Positions 50,691 through 59,103 of a DNA stretch of 64,000 nucleotides are shown piece by piece. Under the pieces are notes generated by a model. It worked only from the letters and a program-made list of their open reading frames with translations. It had not been told where the DNA came from and ran no database searches. The DNA lies in NCBI GenBank assembly GCA_949299135.1, contig CASFZG010000014.1:62001-126000 (forward strand). Direction: 5' to 3'. The stretch's first letter is position 1; each line of letters opens with the position of its first letter. The DNA is from an uncultured Phascolarctobacterium sp. GTDB lineage: Bacteria > Bacillota > Negativicutes > Acidaminococcales > Acidaminococcaceae. A program made the translations under genes and the position numbers.

Positions 50691-51602
50691 TCATCCCTGC
50701 AATACTTTGCGGGCTATGTCTTCGGTTACGATGAGGTGCGTTACAAGGCCGGTGCGCAGTGCGCCCAGCACGGCCTTACTGCCAGCTGTCAGCCCGATGG
50801 CTATTACTTTAGGCGCCTGCCCCAGCGTTTTCAGCGGTATGCGCACGGCAAAATCACCCGCGCCGCTGATAAATTCGCCGCGTACATTAAAATAGTACGA
50901 AAGTAAACTGCCAACTGCCTGCTGGCGTTCCAGCGCGTCCTCAAAGCGCAGCGCCGTTGCTTCGTCCGGCACGCTGGGGTAAGCGCGTATTTCTGCCAGC
51001 GCCGCCGTTGCTGTCTGCCACAGCTGCGCCGCCTGCTTAAAGTTTTCCGTGCTTTCAACGGCATCGCGTGCCTCACTGCTGTCCGGGAAGGCTTCCGCGT
51101 CCAGCCAGAAAGCTTCTCGCCCGCTGCCCGCCAGAAGCTGCGACAGTTCGTTAACGCGATAACCGCGGTTAGGTATCGCCGTTTTGCCGATGAGTGGAAA
51201 AATTTTGCCGGTGCCTTTCATGCCGCCGTCCAGCGCCATTTTGGCAGCCACTTCGCCAAGCGTGTAGCCCCAGCCAAGCCCGACGGCTTTTTCGCCGCGC
51301 AGCACTTCTTCCAGATACACGGCGCTGTGGCGCAAAAGTTCATCACGCGGGGCGTTGGGCAGAACAATGCCGCCCTTAATGCCAAAACGCTGCCCCAAAA
51401 GTTTTAACAGTTCTGCATCGCCTGCAGCCGGTGGACGGATTTCGATATGGACAATGCCTGCTTCGCGCGCGTGCGCCAGCATTTTGCTGACCTGCGGGCG
51501 CGATACGCCGATTTTTGCCGCCACTTGTGCCTGCGTCAGCCCGTCTTCGTAATAAAGGCGCGCCACCTGCACCAGTGCGGCAAGTTCTTTATCGGTCAGC
51601 AA
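50691..51602 (-). CDS. SorC/DeoR-family transcriptional regulator
   Basis: A 303-residue regulator with an N-terminal helix-turn-helix (LTQAQVAAKIGVSRPQVSKML, residues about 23-43) and a sugar-binding SorC domain (AVGLGWGYTLGEVA, PLIGKTAIPN, GLTAGSKAVLGALRTGLVTHLIV). It begins with TTG directly after the VOC gene stop. SorC regulators respond to phosphorylated sugars, so its inducer is probably a product of the DhaK/DhaL or LsrF-like steps encoded in the same operon. Confidence 0.9.
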   Translation of the reverse strand: MLTDKELAALVQVARLYYEDGLTQAQVAAKIGVSRPQVSKMLAHAREAGIVHIEIRPPAAGDAELLKLLGQRFGIKGGIVLPNAPRDELLRHSAVYLEEVLRGEKAVGLGWGYTLGEVAAKMALDGGMKGTGKIFPLIGKTAIPNRGYRVNELSQLLAGSGREAFWLDAEAFPDSSEARDAVESTENFKQAAQLWQTATAALAEIRAYPSVPDEATALRFEDALERQQAVGSLLSYYFNVRGEFISGAGDFAVRIPLKTLGQAPKVIAIGLTAGSKAVLGALRTGLVTHLIVTEDIARKVLQG

Positions 51603-51920
51603 TTATTTTACTTCTTCCATTAATTCCATCAAAATGCCGTCCTTCATGATAAAGGCGATGCGGGTATGTTCGTCTGCCATCCACGGTTCTACAACCACGC
51701 GGTTGGCTTTCAGCTGCTCGTCCATGTCGTCTACCTTAAAGGCAACGTGCACCATGGTTTGCAGTTCCTGCGGCAGCGGGGTATCTTTTTCAAAACGCAG
51801 GTATTCAATACCGAACTCATTGGTTTCAGGCGGTACGATATGCGTTTTAATGCCTTCGGCGTAAATGCTGCCTTCCATTACTTTATCGGTCGGTACACCA
51901 ACGTGTACATATTTTTTCAT
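51603..51920 (-). CDS. Small VOC/glyoxalase-like protein
   Basis: A 105-residue protein with the betaalphabetabetabeta pattern of a single vicinal-oxygen-chelate module: YVHVGVPTDK at the start, VHVAFKVDDMDEQL in the middle and ILMELMEEV at the end. A His and a Glu at canonical metal positions are visible (HVGV, MELME). It lies between the aldolase-like and regulator genes, so it may isomerise or epimerise a phosphorylated ketose. Function is inferred from context only. Confidence 0.7.
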   Translation of the reverse strand: MKKYVHVGVPTDKVMEGSIYAEGIKTHIVPPETNEFGIEYLRFEKDTPLPQELQTMVHVAFKVDDMDEQLKANRVVVEPWMADEHTRIAFIMKDGILMELMEEVK

Positions 51921-51923
51921 CCG

Positions 51924-52799
51924 TCAGTCCTCCTTCATCAGCTGGTAAGCTTTATAGGCTTCTTCAGGTTTGGCGCCTTCGTGGATAACCATGCGGATAG
52001 CCTTCAGCATGGCAACCGGGCTTTCGGCCTGCAGTACGTTGCGGCCCATGTCTACGCCGGCAGCGCCCTCGCTGATGGCACGGTAAGCCATTTGTAGCGC
52101 ATCAAGCTCCGGCACTTTTTTGCCGCCCGCGATAACGATAGGTACCGGGCAGGCTGCGGTAATCTGCTCGAAATTTTCACAGTAGTAGGTTTTAATAATA
52201 TGCGCACCGAGCTCTGAAAGCAGGCGGGTTGCCAGTGCAAAGTAGCGCGTGGTGCGTTCCATTTCCTTGCCGACGGCAACAACGCCCAGCACGGGGATGC
52301 CGTAACGCTCGCCCGCATCGACGGTGCGCACTAAATTGTTCAGCGAACCAAGCTCGCCGTCCGCACCGACAAAGCACTGCACTGCCATGCAGGAGGCGTT
52401 CATGCGGATAGCGTCTTCAATGCCGACACCGATAACGCCGTGGCTCATGTCGTCTTTCAGCACGGAATTATCCGCCGTGCAGCGCAGGGCAATCGCCTTG
52501 CGGCAGTCGGGCGGTACACAGGCACGCAATGCGCCGCGCGTCGCCATCAGGCAATCTGCATATTCCATCAGCTGCGGAATCACCAGGTCAAGGCGTTCCA
52601 AACCGGCGGTGCTGCCCATAATATAGCCATGGTCAAACGCCAGCATAATGGTACGGCCGTCAGCGGCAAAAATCTGCGACAGCCTTGTTTTCATACCCCA
52701 CTCGGCGTGGCCCATGCCCTTAACGTGAAAGGTCTGCGCAGGCGGCTTAATCCCGATGCCGTAGTCCTTTGCAATAATGTTTCCTTCTTTATCTGCCAT
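51924..52799 (-). CDS. Class I aldolase/thiolase of the LsrF/DhnA family
   Basis: A 291-residue TIM-barrel enzyme. MLAFDHGYIMGSTAGLE near residue 52, the Schiff-base lysine in HIIKTYYCENF near 198, and VIAGGKK near 218 match LsrF. E. coli LsrF acts in breakdown of phosphorylated autoinducer-2, as a thiolase; other members are fructose-bisphosphate or transaldolase-like. It sits in an operon with dihydroxyacetone kinase-like subunits, indicating a phosphorylated ketose substrate. Confidence 0.88.
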   Translation of the reverse strand: MADKEGNIIAKDYGIGIKPPAQTFHVKGMGHAEWGMKTRLSQIFAADGRTIMLAFDHGYIMGSTAGLERLDLVIPQLMEYADCLMATRGALRACVPPDCRKAIALRCTADNSVLKDDMSHGVIGVGIEDAIRMNASCMAVQCFVGADGELGSLNNLVRTVDAGERYGIPVLGVVAVGKEMERTTRYFALATRLLSELGAHIIKTYYCENFEQITAACPVPIVIAGGKKVPELDALQMAYRAISEGAAGVDMGRNVLQAESPVAMLKAIRMVIHEGAKPEEAYKAYQLMKED

Positions 52800-52810
52800 A
52801 GCGCTTCACC

Positions 52811-53803
52811 TTAGTTTCTGTAATACGGGGTGCGGCACGGAGCGTTCCACAGTTCGGTCAGTTCGTCATCCATGCGCGCAATAAACATCTGGAAGCCTGC
52901 GGTTTCCTGAACGGTCAGCAGTTCGCCAACGTGGCTTGCAACAACCTCAATGCCTTTTTCCGCAAGGTATTTGTGGCATTTGCGGTAAACAATCAGCTGT
53001 TCCATCAAAGTGGTTGCGCCGCTGCCGTTAATGATAACCATCAGTTTTTCGCCGCTCTTAACGTCAAGGTCTTTCAGCAGTGCGTCCATCATAATAACGG
53101 CGGTTTCGTCCGCAGATTTCATCGGCATGCTACCACCGCCACCTTCGCCGTGCTGGCCCATGCCAACTTCCATCATGCCGTCTTCAATGTGGGCAATTTC
53201 CATGCCGGTTGCCGGATGGGTTGCGCCTACGCACGCAACGGCGATGGTTGCCATGTTATCGGCAAAACGCTGTGCGATTGCGGCAACTTCTTCAAGGGAT
53301 TTGCCCTGTGCTGCAGCAGCACCGGCAATTTTATACAGAGGAATGCAGCCAACCAAGCCGCGACGGTCATCCGCATTGGAGCGCGGTGCGTTGGCAACGT
53401 CTTCCTGGGTAACAACTTTGGCAACTTTAATGCCGAGTTTTTTTACCTGTTTCATGGTCAGGTTGCCGGTAAGCATATCGCCGGCATGGTTTAATACGAC
53501 AAACAGTACGCCGTGGCCTTTATCTGCCATTTTAATGGCTTCAACGCAGGACTGCGGGCCGGGGGCTGCAAAAATATTGCCTGCTACGGAAATATCAATC
53601 ATGCCTTCGCCTACAAAACCGCTGATGGCAGGTTCATGACCGGTGCCGCCAAGGGTAACGATGGTTACGCGGTCTGCGTCTTTTAATTTTTTATTAACTA
53701 CAAGGTTGCCGTCTTCCAGAGATACAATGTCGGGATTGCTCAGGGCAAGGCCTTCCAAAAGCTCCGATGTTAAATTTTCAGGGTCATTGATAAATTTTTT
53801 CAT
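52811..53803 (-). CDS. dhaK: Dihydroxyacetone kinase-like subunit DhaK
   Basis: A 330-residue substrate-binding subunit. It starts with the typical FINDPENLTSELLEGLALSNP, has LGGTGHEPAISGFVGEGM near residue 51, and places the covalent substrate histidine in VGMGQHGEGGGG near residue 218, where DhaK usually has GMGIHxEPG. The changed residues after the histidine hint at a different ketose. It starts 59 bp after dhaL. Confidence 0.92.
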   Translation of the reverse strand: MKKFINDPENLTSELLEGLALSNPDIVSLEDGNLVVNKKLKDADRVTIVTLGGTGHEPAISGFVGEGMIDISVAGNIFAAPGPQSCVEAIKMADKGHGVLFVVLNHAGDMLTGNLTMKQVKKLGIKVAKVVTQEDVANAPRSNADDRRGLVGCIPLYKIAGAAAAQGKSLEEVAAIAQRFADNMATIAVACVGATHPATGMEIAHIEDGMMEVGMGQHGEGGGGSMPMKSADETAVIMMDALLKDLDVKSGEKLMVIINGSGATTLMEQLIVYRKCHKYLAEKGIEVVASHVGELLTVQETAGFQMFIARMDDELTELWNAPCRTPYYRN

Positions 53804-53862
53804 TGTTTACAACCTCCATTAGTGCGTAATTTATTTTTAAAAAGCCGCCGCTTTTTAAAGAA

Positions 53863-54489
53863 CTATGCTCTTGCGCCTTTAGCAAGCCCGGCAAAGAAAA
53901 TTGCCATGGATACGGCGCCCGGGTCTTTATGGCCGAGGCTGCGTTCGCCTACATTTTTAGCGCGTCCGAATTTTGCTACCATATCTGCGGTAGCGTCGGC
54001 GCCTTTTTGGGCAGCTTCTGCCGCAGCGTCCAGAAGCGCTTCAATGCTGCCTTCGGTTTCGGCAATGGCGCTTACAGCCGGATAAAAAGCATCAACCAGA
54101 GTTTTGTCGCCCACTTTGGCTTTGCTTACATCCATAAAATCTTCTTTAGCCTGCGCAAACATACGCTTAAACTCAATTTCCGTCAGCTCTTGCTGGTCGT
54201 CAATGCCGTCTGCCATGCCGGCGAAAATTGTGCCCCAAAGCGGACCGCTGCTGCCTGCGTTAACGCCCATAAACGCGTCGCCAATGCCTTCCAGGAGAAG
54301 GTTCATGGTGGCAATGGTAGTATCTTCGCTGTGCGATTTTAAAATATCGGCAATATGCCCGATGGCAATGCCGTGGTCGCCGTCACCGGCAACGCTGTCC
54401 AGCTCACACAAATACTGAACGTTGTCTTTCAGGTCAACCGCTGCGGTGTGCAGCATTTTACGTAATACGGGTAAAGTTAAAACGTACAT
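53863..54489 (-). CDS. dhaL: Dihydroxyacetone kinase-like subunit DhaL
   Basis: A 208-residue nucleotide-binding subunit, all-helical barrel: LDSVAGDGDHGIAIG near residue 29 holds the aspartates that bind two Mg2+, NAGSSGPLWGTIFAG near 79, and GHKDPGAVS near 188. DhaL carries ADP/ATP and phosphorylates the ketose held by DhaK. No DhaM phospho-donor is in the window, so the phosphate source is open. First gene of the operon. Confidence 0.92.
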   Translation of the reverse strand: MYVLTLPVLRKMLHTAAVDLKDNVQYLCELDSVAGDGDHGIAIGHIADILKSHSEDTTIATMNLLLEGIGDAFMGVNAGSSGPLWGTIFAGMADGIDDQQELTEIEFKRMFAQAKEDFMDVSKAKVGDKTLVDAFYPAVSAIAETEGSIEALLDAAAEAAQKGADATADMVAKFGRAKNVGERSLGHKDPGAVSMAIFFAGLAKGARA

Positions 54490-54523
54490 TCTTTCACCTC
54501 ATTATATTAATATTGATAGTTCC

Positions 54524-54552
54524 ATTTTAACACCTGCCGGAACATTTGTAAA
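54524..54552 (-). promoter_or_regulatory. Promoter of the dhaL-dhaK operon
   Basis: On the minus strand TTTACA (54552-54547), 17-bp spacer, TAAAAT (54529-54524). Confidence 0.7.
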
Positions 54553-54574
54553 TTAATTTTCAGATAATTTAATG

Positions 54575-54623
54575 TAAAAAAGAACTGCACCGCTATAGCT
54601 TTTAAACCTCAGCGTGCAGTTCT
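54575..54623 (-). terminator. Terminator of the TonB-receptor operon
   Basis: AGAACTGCAC/GTGCAGTTCT with an extended loop is followed by T5-T6 on the minus strand, about 70 bp after the receptor stop. Confidence 0.8.
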
Positions 54624-54694
54624 AAAAAAGGAGAAAGGATGAATTTAAATTTTGCTGTTTTTAGTTGCTAACCCCTTCGCCAATGCGATTATTA

Positions 54695-56704
54695 TCAGAA
54701 TGTCATTTCCGCACCGACACGCCACATACGGCCGTCGATAGAATAAGTATGGTCATCATCAACTGTAAATTCTTTATCAAAAATATTATCCACACCTGCA
54801 TAAACACGTAAGTTATCAGTAATCTGCTTATTAACTACAAAATTAGTAGTACTAAATGTATAATTATGATCATCATACAGATAATCAACATAATACTGAT
54901 TCCATAAAGTAGCAGTAAGCGGTAATTCTGCATTATCCGTATAATTTAATTGAATCGTTCCGTTATGTCTTGCTCTATTGGAAAGTCTGCTATTATCAGA
55001 TTTATCTATAGCATCTAAATAAGTATAAGAAATTTTAGCACTCCAGTTATCATCAAAATTATATCCTAAAACTGCTTCCGTACCCTGAATTTCTGCTTCA
55101 TCAACATTAAAATATTTTGATTCAACACGCGGGCCACCGGGGCCGTAATTCATACCTAATGATTCTCCAACAATTAAATTATCAACTTTGTTATGGAAAT
55201 AACTAAATTTACTGTTTAATTTGCCCTTTTCAGCTTCAAACGATACATCAAAATTAGTGCTTTCCTCAGGTTCCAACTCATCATTACCATATACAACGAC
55301 AGTCATTCCACCCATGCGCTTCTCCATCTGTGCATACAATTCATAAACTGTAGGAGCACGATAACCTTTCCCGTAATTCATTTTTACACGGGCATTGTCA
55401 CTTAATTCATACGTAGCACCAATTTTAGGTGACGTATGACTGCCAAAACTATCATGATGATCAAAACGTACTGATGGAAGAAGGAACAGTTTATCTGTCA
55501 ACTGCCACTCATCTTGTATGTATCCGGCATAAGTATTAACTTCTTTTTCAGAACCATCCTTTGTAATATCATATTTTGTTTCACTATATTTATTATCGCC
55601 ACCACCGCCGAAACGAGTACCTTTCATACTGGTCTGAGTATATTCGCCACCAATAGTCAGAATATTTTTATCATCTATTTTGATACTGTCTTTACCTTCA
55701 ACAACAAATGTATCATACGCACTATAATCCCAGTCTGTAATAGTATTATTTTCTCTGGTATCATTATCCTTTTTTAAGGTATTGTAATAAACTCGTAAAT
55801 TATAATCATGCTTATTATCTTTACCATAATAATTCAAACTGTAATCACTTCGGTTATTATCATAATTATAATGACCAGTTGTGTCAGGATCACTGCTGTT
55901 AGATTGGAATTGTTCCCTCATAAAGTTCATATCAAATTCCAATCCTCTTTTTTCATCAAATGCATAATCAGCACCAAAATTTAAATACCGTCTAGGTCCG
56001 TACATATTTGTATTATGTACTCGCCCTTTGCTTCCAGCACTATAATATGAAGAATTAAGTTGTCGGATATCTTCAATACCTCCGCCAAATTTAAGACTTA
56101 ATTTCCCAATTTGCCCTGTTGAATATGAAAAACTCGTCCCCTTATGATTTGTACCAGTATGCGCCTCAAAGCTGCCTCCTGCTTCCGTTGGCTTTTTGGT
56201 AATAATATTAATTACGCCACCCATAGCATCTGAACCATATAAAGCGCTACCATTGCCACGTATTACCTCTATTCTTTCTACATCATTAAGGTTAATACGC
56301 TGCAATTCATACGCATTAATTGTAGAACCACTATTTTCAGCAGCCATACGTCTACCATTAATTAGAATTAAAGTATGCGTCGTATCCATACCTCGTATCA
56401 TAACCTGATTGCCAGTCATACCGGATTCCTGTACATCTACACCTACTGCTCTGCGCAAAGCATCCCTTACATCATAAGCACCTGTACGCTTAATTTCTTC
56501 CTGTGTTACAACTTCTGCTGCCATTGGCACTTTCTTTTCTTCTAATTTGGTTTTAGTCGCCGTAACAACATATTCCTGTCCCTGATAAATATCAAGTTCA
56601 TCTTGTGCTTCAGCAGCACTTGCTGTTCCGAAAATGCATCCATTGCTTATAACACATAAAGTTACAGCTAAAACCAATTTTTCTCTATTCATTTTTCTCA
56701 CCAC
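54695..56704 (-). CDS. TonB-dependent outer-membrane receptor
   Basis: A receptor of about 669 residues: signal peptide ending in TASAA, a TonB box-like EYVVTATK, a plug domain (VPMAAEVVTQEEIKRTGA, MIRGMDTTHTLILINGRR, VERIEVIRGNGSALYGSDAMGGVINIITKK), then a beta-barrel of alternating strands ending in the outer-membrane signal phenylalanine (GAEMTF). The GYRAPTVYELY motif is typical of siderophore, cobalamin and heme receptors. The start is uncertain: the GTG at 56704 fits the AAGGAG spacing, the ATG at 56692 is 18 bp away. AT-rich, with a binding lipoprotein gene directly upstream. Confidence 0.92.
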   Translation of the reverse strand: MVRKMNREKLVLAVTLCVISNGCIFGTASAAEAQDELDIYQGQEYVVTATKTKLEEKKVPMAAEVVTQEEIKRTGAYDVRDALRRAVGVDVQESGMTGNQVMIRGMDTTHTLILINGRRMAAENSGSTINAYELQRINLNDVERIEVIRGNGSALYGSDAMGGVINIITKKPTEAGGSFEAHTGTNHKGTSFSYSTGQIGKLSLKFGGGIEDIRQLNSSYYSAGSKGRVHNTNMYGPRRYLNFGADYAFDEKRGLEFDMNFMREQFQSNSSDPDTTGHYNYDNNRSDYSLNYYGKDNKHDYNLRVYYNTLKKDNDTRENNTITDWDYSAYDTFVVEGKDSIKIDDKNILTIGGEYTQTSMKGTRFGGGGDNKYSETKYDITKDGSEKEVNTYAGYIQDEWQLTDKLFLLPSVRFDHHDSFGSHTSPKIGATYELSDNARVKMNYGKGYRAPTVYELYAQMEKRMGGMTVVVYGNDELEPEESTNFDVSFEAEKGKLNSKFSYFHNKVDNLIVGESLGMNYGPGGPRVESKYFNVDEAEIQGTEAVLGYNFDDNWSAKISYTYLDAIDKSDNSRLSNRARHNGTIQLNYTDNAELPLTATLWNQYYVDYLYDDHNYTFSTTNFVVNKQITDNLRVYAGVDNIFDKEFTVDDDHTYSIDGRMWRVGAEMTF

Positions 56705-56727
56705 AAACATCTCCTTCAATTCAAATA

Positions 56728-57702
56728 TTATAAATTTTGTTTATTCAGCATATCAATAAGTTTATTAATATTATCAATAATGTTTATTCCTCCACTAACC
56801 ATATATTCATTCGATAAAAATATAACATGATTGTCATGTACAGCTTTAATACCATTCCAATATGCGCTATTCTTTGAAAATTCGTTTTGCATTACATTTT
56901 TATACTCATCAATATCTTCCATTGTGCTAACGCAAATTAAAACATCAGGGTCATAACTCAAAGCTTGCTCTTTATTCAACATTACCATATTGTTTATTTC
57001 ATTATGATATACATTTTCATAGCCAAGCATATCAAGCATTGTACCAACCGTTGCATTTTTGGTTTGAATAAAATTTTGTTGCGGAAAAGATTGCAAAATC
57101 ATTACTTTTTTACCTGCATTTTTCTGTTTTTCAGCAACAATACGTTGTTCCAAATCTTCAAAACGTTGTTTTATGCCGCTAGCTCCTTGATTATTTTGAC
57201 CAAAAGCTTCAATGAAAATATATGTTAAATCTTTAATAGATTTATACGATACCGTTGGTCCTGCATCAACATAATAAACTGGAATTTTTTGACTTTCTAA
57301 AATTTTTCCGTAAGTATCTTTAGCGTAATATCCTAATATTACTAAATCAGGTTGTGCACCTACGACTGTTTCCATATCAATATTTTTATTAATAGCCACA
57401 TTAATTTGTTTACTTTTTTCAAGTAATTTATCAGGATATTTTACAACTTTACTCTGTGGTATTATTACCTGATTAATACCCATTTCATATAATGCCAAAA
57501 CCGGCGTATTAACCAATGAAACAACTCTTTGCGGAATTTGTTTCAATACAACAGGTTCTTTAAAGCCATATTGTTGCAATGTTTCAGTATACCTGAGTAC
57601 AACTTTTTCTTCAACAACCTTTGTATTCTCAGCATTTTTGCTACTACATCCAGTTACAATCATTAATAAAAAGCAACAAAAAATAATTAGTACTTTTTTC
57701 AT
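56728..57702 (-). CDS. Periplasmic metal-chelate binding lipoprotein (FecB/BtuF type), AT-rich paralogue
   Basis: A 324-residue lipoprotein (lipobox IVTGC near residue 19) with a class III binding fold: LVNTPVLALYEMG, QPDLVILGYYAKDTYGKIL, IPVYYVDAG and GYENVYHNE. It is roughly half identical to the lipoprotein at 62190-63167 along the entire length, but its codons are far more AT-rich. AAGGAGG precedes the ATG. It is the first gene of the receptor operon and would hand ligand to the permease of the neighbouring operon. Confidence 0.92.
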   Translation of the reverse strand: MKKVLIIFCCFLLMIVTGCSSKNAENTKVVEEKVVLRYTETLQQYGFKEPVVLKQIPQRVVSLVNTPVLALYEMGINQVIIPQSKVVKYPDKLLEKSKQINVAINKNIDMETVVGAQPDLVILGYYAKDTYGKILESQKIPVYYVDAGPTVSYKSIKDLTYIFIEAFGQNNQGASGIKQRFEDLEQRIVAEKQKNAGKKVMILQSFPQQNFIQTKNATVGTMLDMLGYENVYHNEINNMVMLNKEQALSYDPDVLICVSTMEDIDEYKNVMQNEFSKNSAYWNGIKAVHDNHVIFLSNEYMVSGGINIIDNINKLIDMLNKQNL

Positions 57703-57783
57703 TTTTCCTCCTTATTTTAATATTGAAAAATTAAATTAAAAATTTATCGCCCCCTTTATCTATAACAAGGTTGTTAAAATTCT

Positions 57784-57806
57784 TTAGTTAGCAATCGCTA
57801 ACCTAA
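57784..57806 (-). promoter_or_regulatory. DtxR-like inverted repeat upstream of the receptor operon
   Basis: On the minus strand TTAGGTTAGC-GATT-GCTAACTAA. The left half matches the DtxR/IdeR iron-box consensus and the arms are a clean dyad (GTTAGC/GCTAAC). It lies 82 bp before the lipoprotein start. Metal-dependent repression is inferred. Confidence 0.5.
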
Positions 57807-57819
57807 TGGTATTTATTTT

Positions 57820-57844
57820 CCCCTTTACCTCAAGGGCAAAGGGG
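57820..57844. other. Hairpin between the nitrogenase-like and receptor operons
   Basis: CCCCTTT/AAAGGGG with an inner CCT/AGG stem. No T-run follows on either strand, so it is not a standard terminator; it may stabilise the 3' end of the upstream mRNA. Confidence 0.5.
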
Positions 57845-57870
57845 TGTAATAACTTTGTTGTTCTGTTGTA

Positions 57871-59103
57871 TCAGAAAAGCTGCTGGTAATAAAGCTCTAT
57901 CGTTTCCATTAAATAATCGGCACCTTTAATGCCCATAAACGGCAAATGCGTTGCCACCTGGCTGCCGTTTATAACAGGCGCGCTGATGCGCAGACATGTA
58001 TTTGTGTTATCACACTGCATTATGGATACATCATCTGCCAGCACTAATGTGTTTTGCAGACTACGGAAAATATCCAGCCGTTCTTTTTCATCGGCGTAAA
58101 ATTTTACGTCCGGCACAGGGTTCATAACAGATTTTAACGCATGGCTGCAAATTTTATGCGTTACGTCAAAACCAGCTTCTTTTAAAAATTCGGCAATGCA
58201 GCAAACTGTGTCGTAATCAGCTTTTACAACTGCCTGCGGGCGTTTTTTTAAGCCGCCCATCATGGCATACATACCCAACATACCAAAGTTCCGCGTTTTT
58301 TTGCCAAGCTCTGCCATCAATGCTGGCGCTATGGGCTTGCCTGCCGCAGCGCTTACCTGCTGCAAAAAAGCCATTGTTTTTTTATAGCCGTAAGGCGGGC
58401 AGTAAACGTAGGGCGTGCCGAATTTTTCTTTTAAATATTCCGCCGCTTCCAGTGCTTCGTTGCAAAGCACAAGGTTCAGTGATGCTGCTGCCATGTTTTT
58501 AATCTGCTCAACGGTTGTATCGCAGCACAGGCAGGCAACGGGCTGCATGCCAAAGGCGTCACGCATAAGGTTCTGCACTTCCCACACATCCGATTCCATG
58601 CGGTAACGCCCCATGGACGCACCCAGAATATTATAACTGCCGTCAATTTTATCCGCTTTTTGCGGAAGGTTTTTGACAAGAAGTTTGTAAACTTCGTTCA
58701 GGCCGATGCCGTAATCGCCGCGGAAACCGCCCTGCTCAAAGCTGACTAGTTTAGCCTTCACTTCGTTTTGCATGTAGTTGCAAACGCCTTTGATATCCGT
58801 ACCGATAACGGCAGAAACCGACGATGCTACAACAAAAATCACTTCCGGCTCATAGCTTGCGTCAAGCTCTTTAATGGCGTTTTCAAGCCTGGTAACGTCG
58901 CCCATTACCACATCGTCTTCGCTCATGTGCGTTGTAAACAGGCGGTTTTCAAAATCAATGCCAAGCGTACCATACAACCCCATGCTGAAATGCGTTGTCC
59001 CTGCCGGGCCGTATTCCAGCACAAGGCTGTTTTTTACGCTCAGCAGACTCCAGATTATCGCCATTCTGTCAGATGGGACGGGTAAATATCTGCATAAACT
59101 CAT
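57871..59103 (-). CDS. Nitrogenase-like component 1, NifK/BchB-type subunit
   Basis: A 410-residue Oxidored_nitro protein. Compared with NifK-type proteins it keeps only the first cluster cysteine (Cys4, in SLCRYLP). The second position reads EYGPAGTTHF (Thr in place of Cys) and the third VASSVSAVIGTD (Ser in place of Cys). FGTPYVYCPPYGYKKT and the ADDVSIMQCD region follow the usual Rossmann-like domains. This loss resembles dark-operative protochlorophyllide reductase, where one subunit gives three cysteines and the other a single ligand. It overlaps the NifD-like stop by ATGA. Confidence 0.88.
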   Translation of the reverse strand: MSLCRYLPVPSDRMAIIWSLLSVKNSLVLEYGPAGTTHFSMGLYGTLGIDFENRLFTTHMSEDDVVMGDVTRLENAIKELDASYEPEVIFVVASSVSAVIGTDIKGVCNYMQNEVKAKLVSFEQGGFRGDYGIGLNEVYKLLVKNLPQKADKIDGSYNILGASMGRYRMESDVWEVQNLMRDAFGMQPVACLCCDTTVEQIKNMAAASLNLVLCNEALEAAEYLKEKFGTPYVYCPPYGYKKTMAFLQQVSAAAGKPIAPALMAELGKKTRNFGMLGMYAMMGGLKKRPQAVVKADYDTVCCIAEFLKEAGFDVTHKICSHALKSVMNPVPDVKFYADEKERLDIFRSLQNTLVLADDVSIMQCDNTNTCLRISAPVINGSQVATHLPFMGIKGADYLMETIELYYQQLF

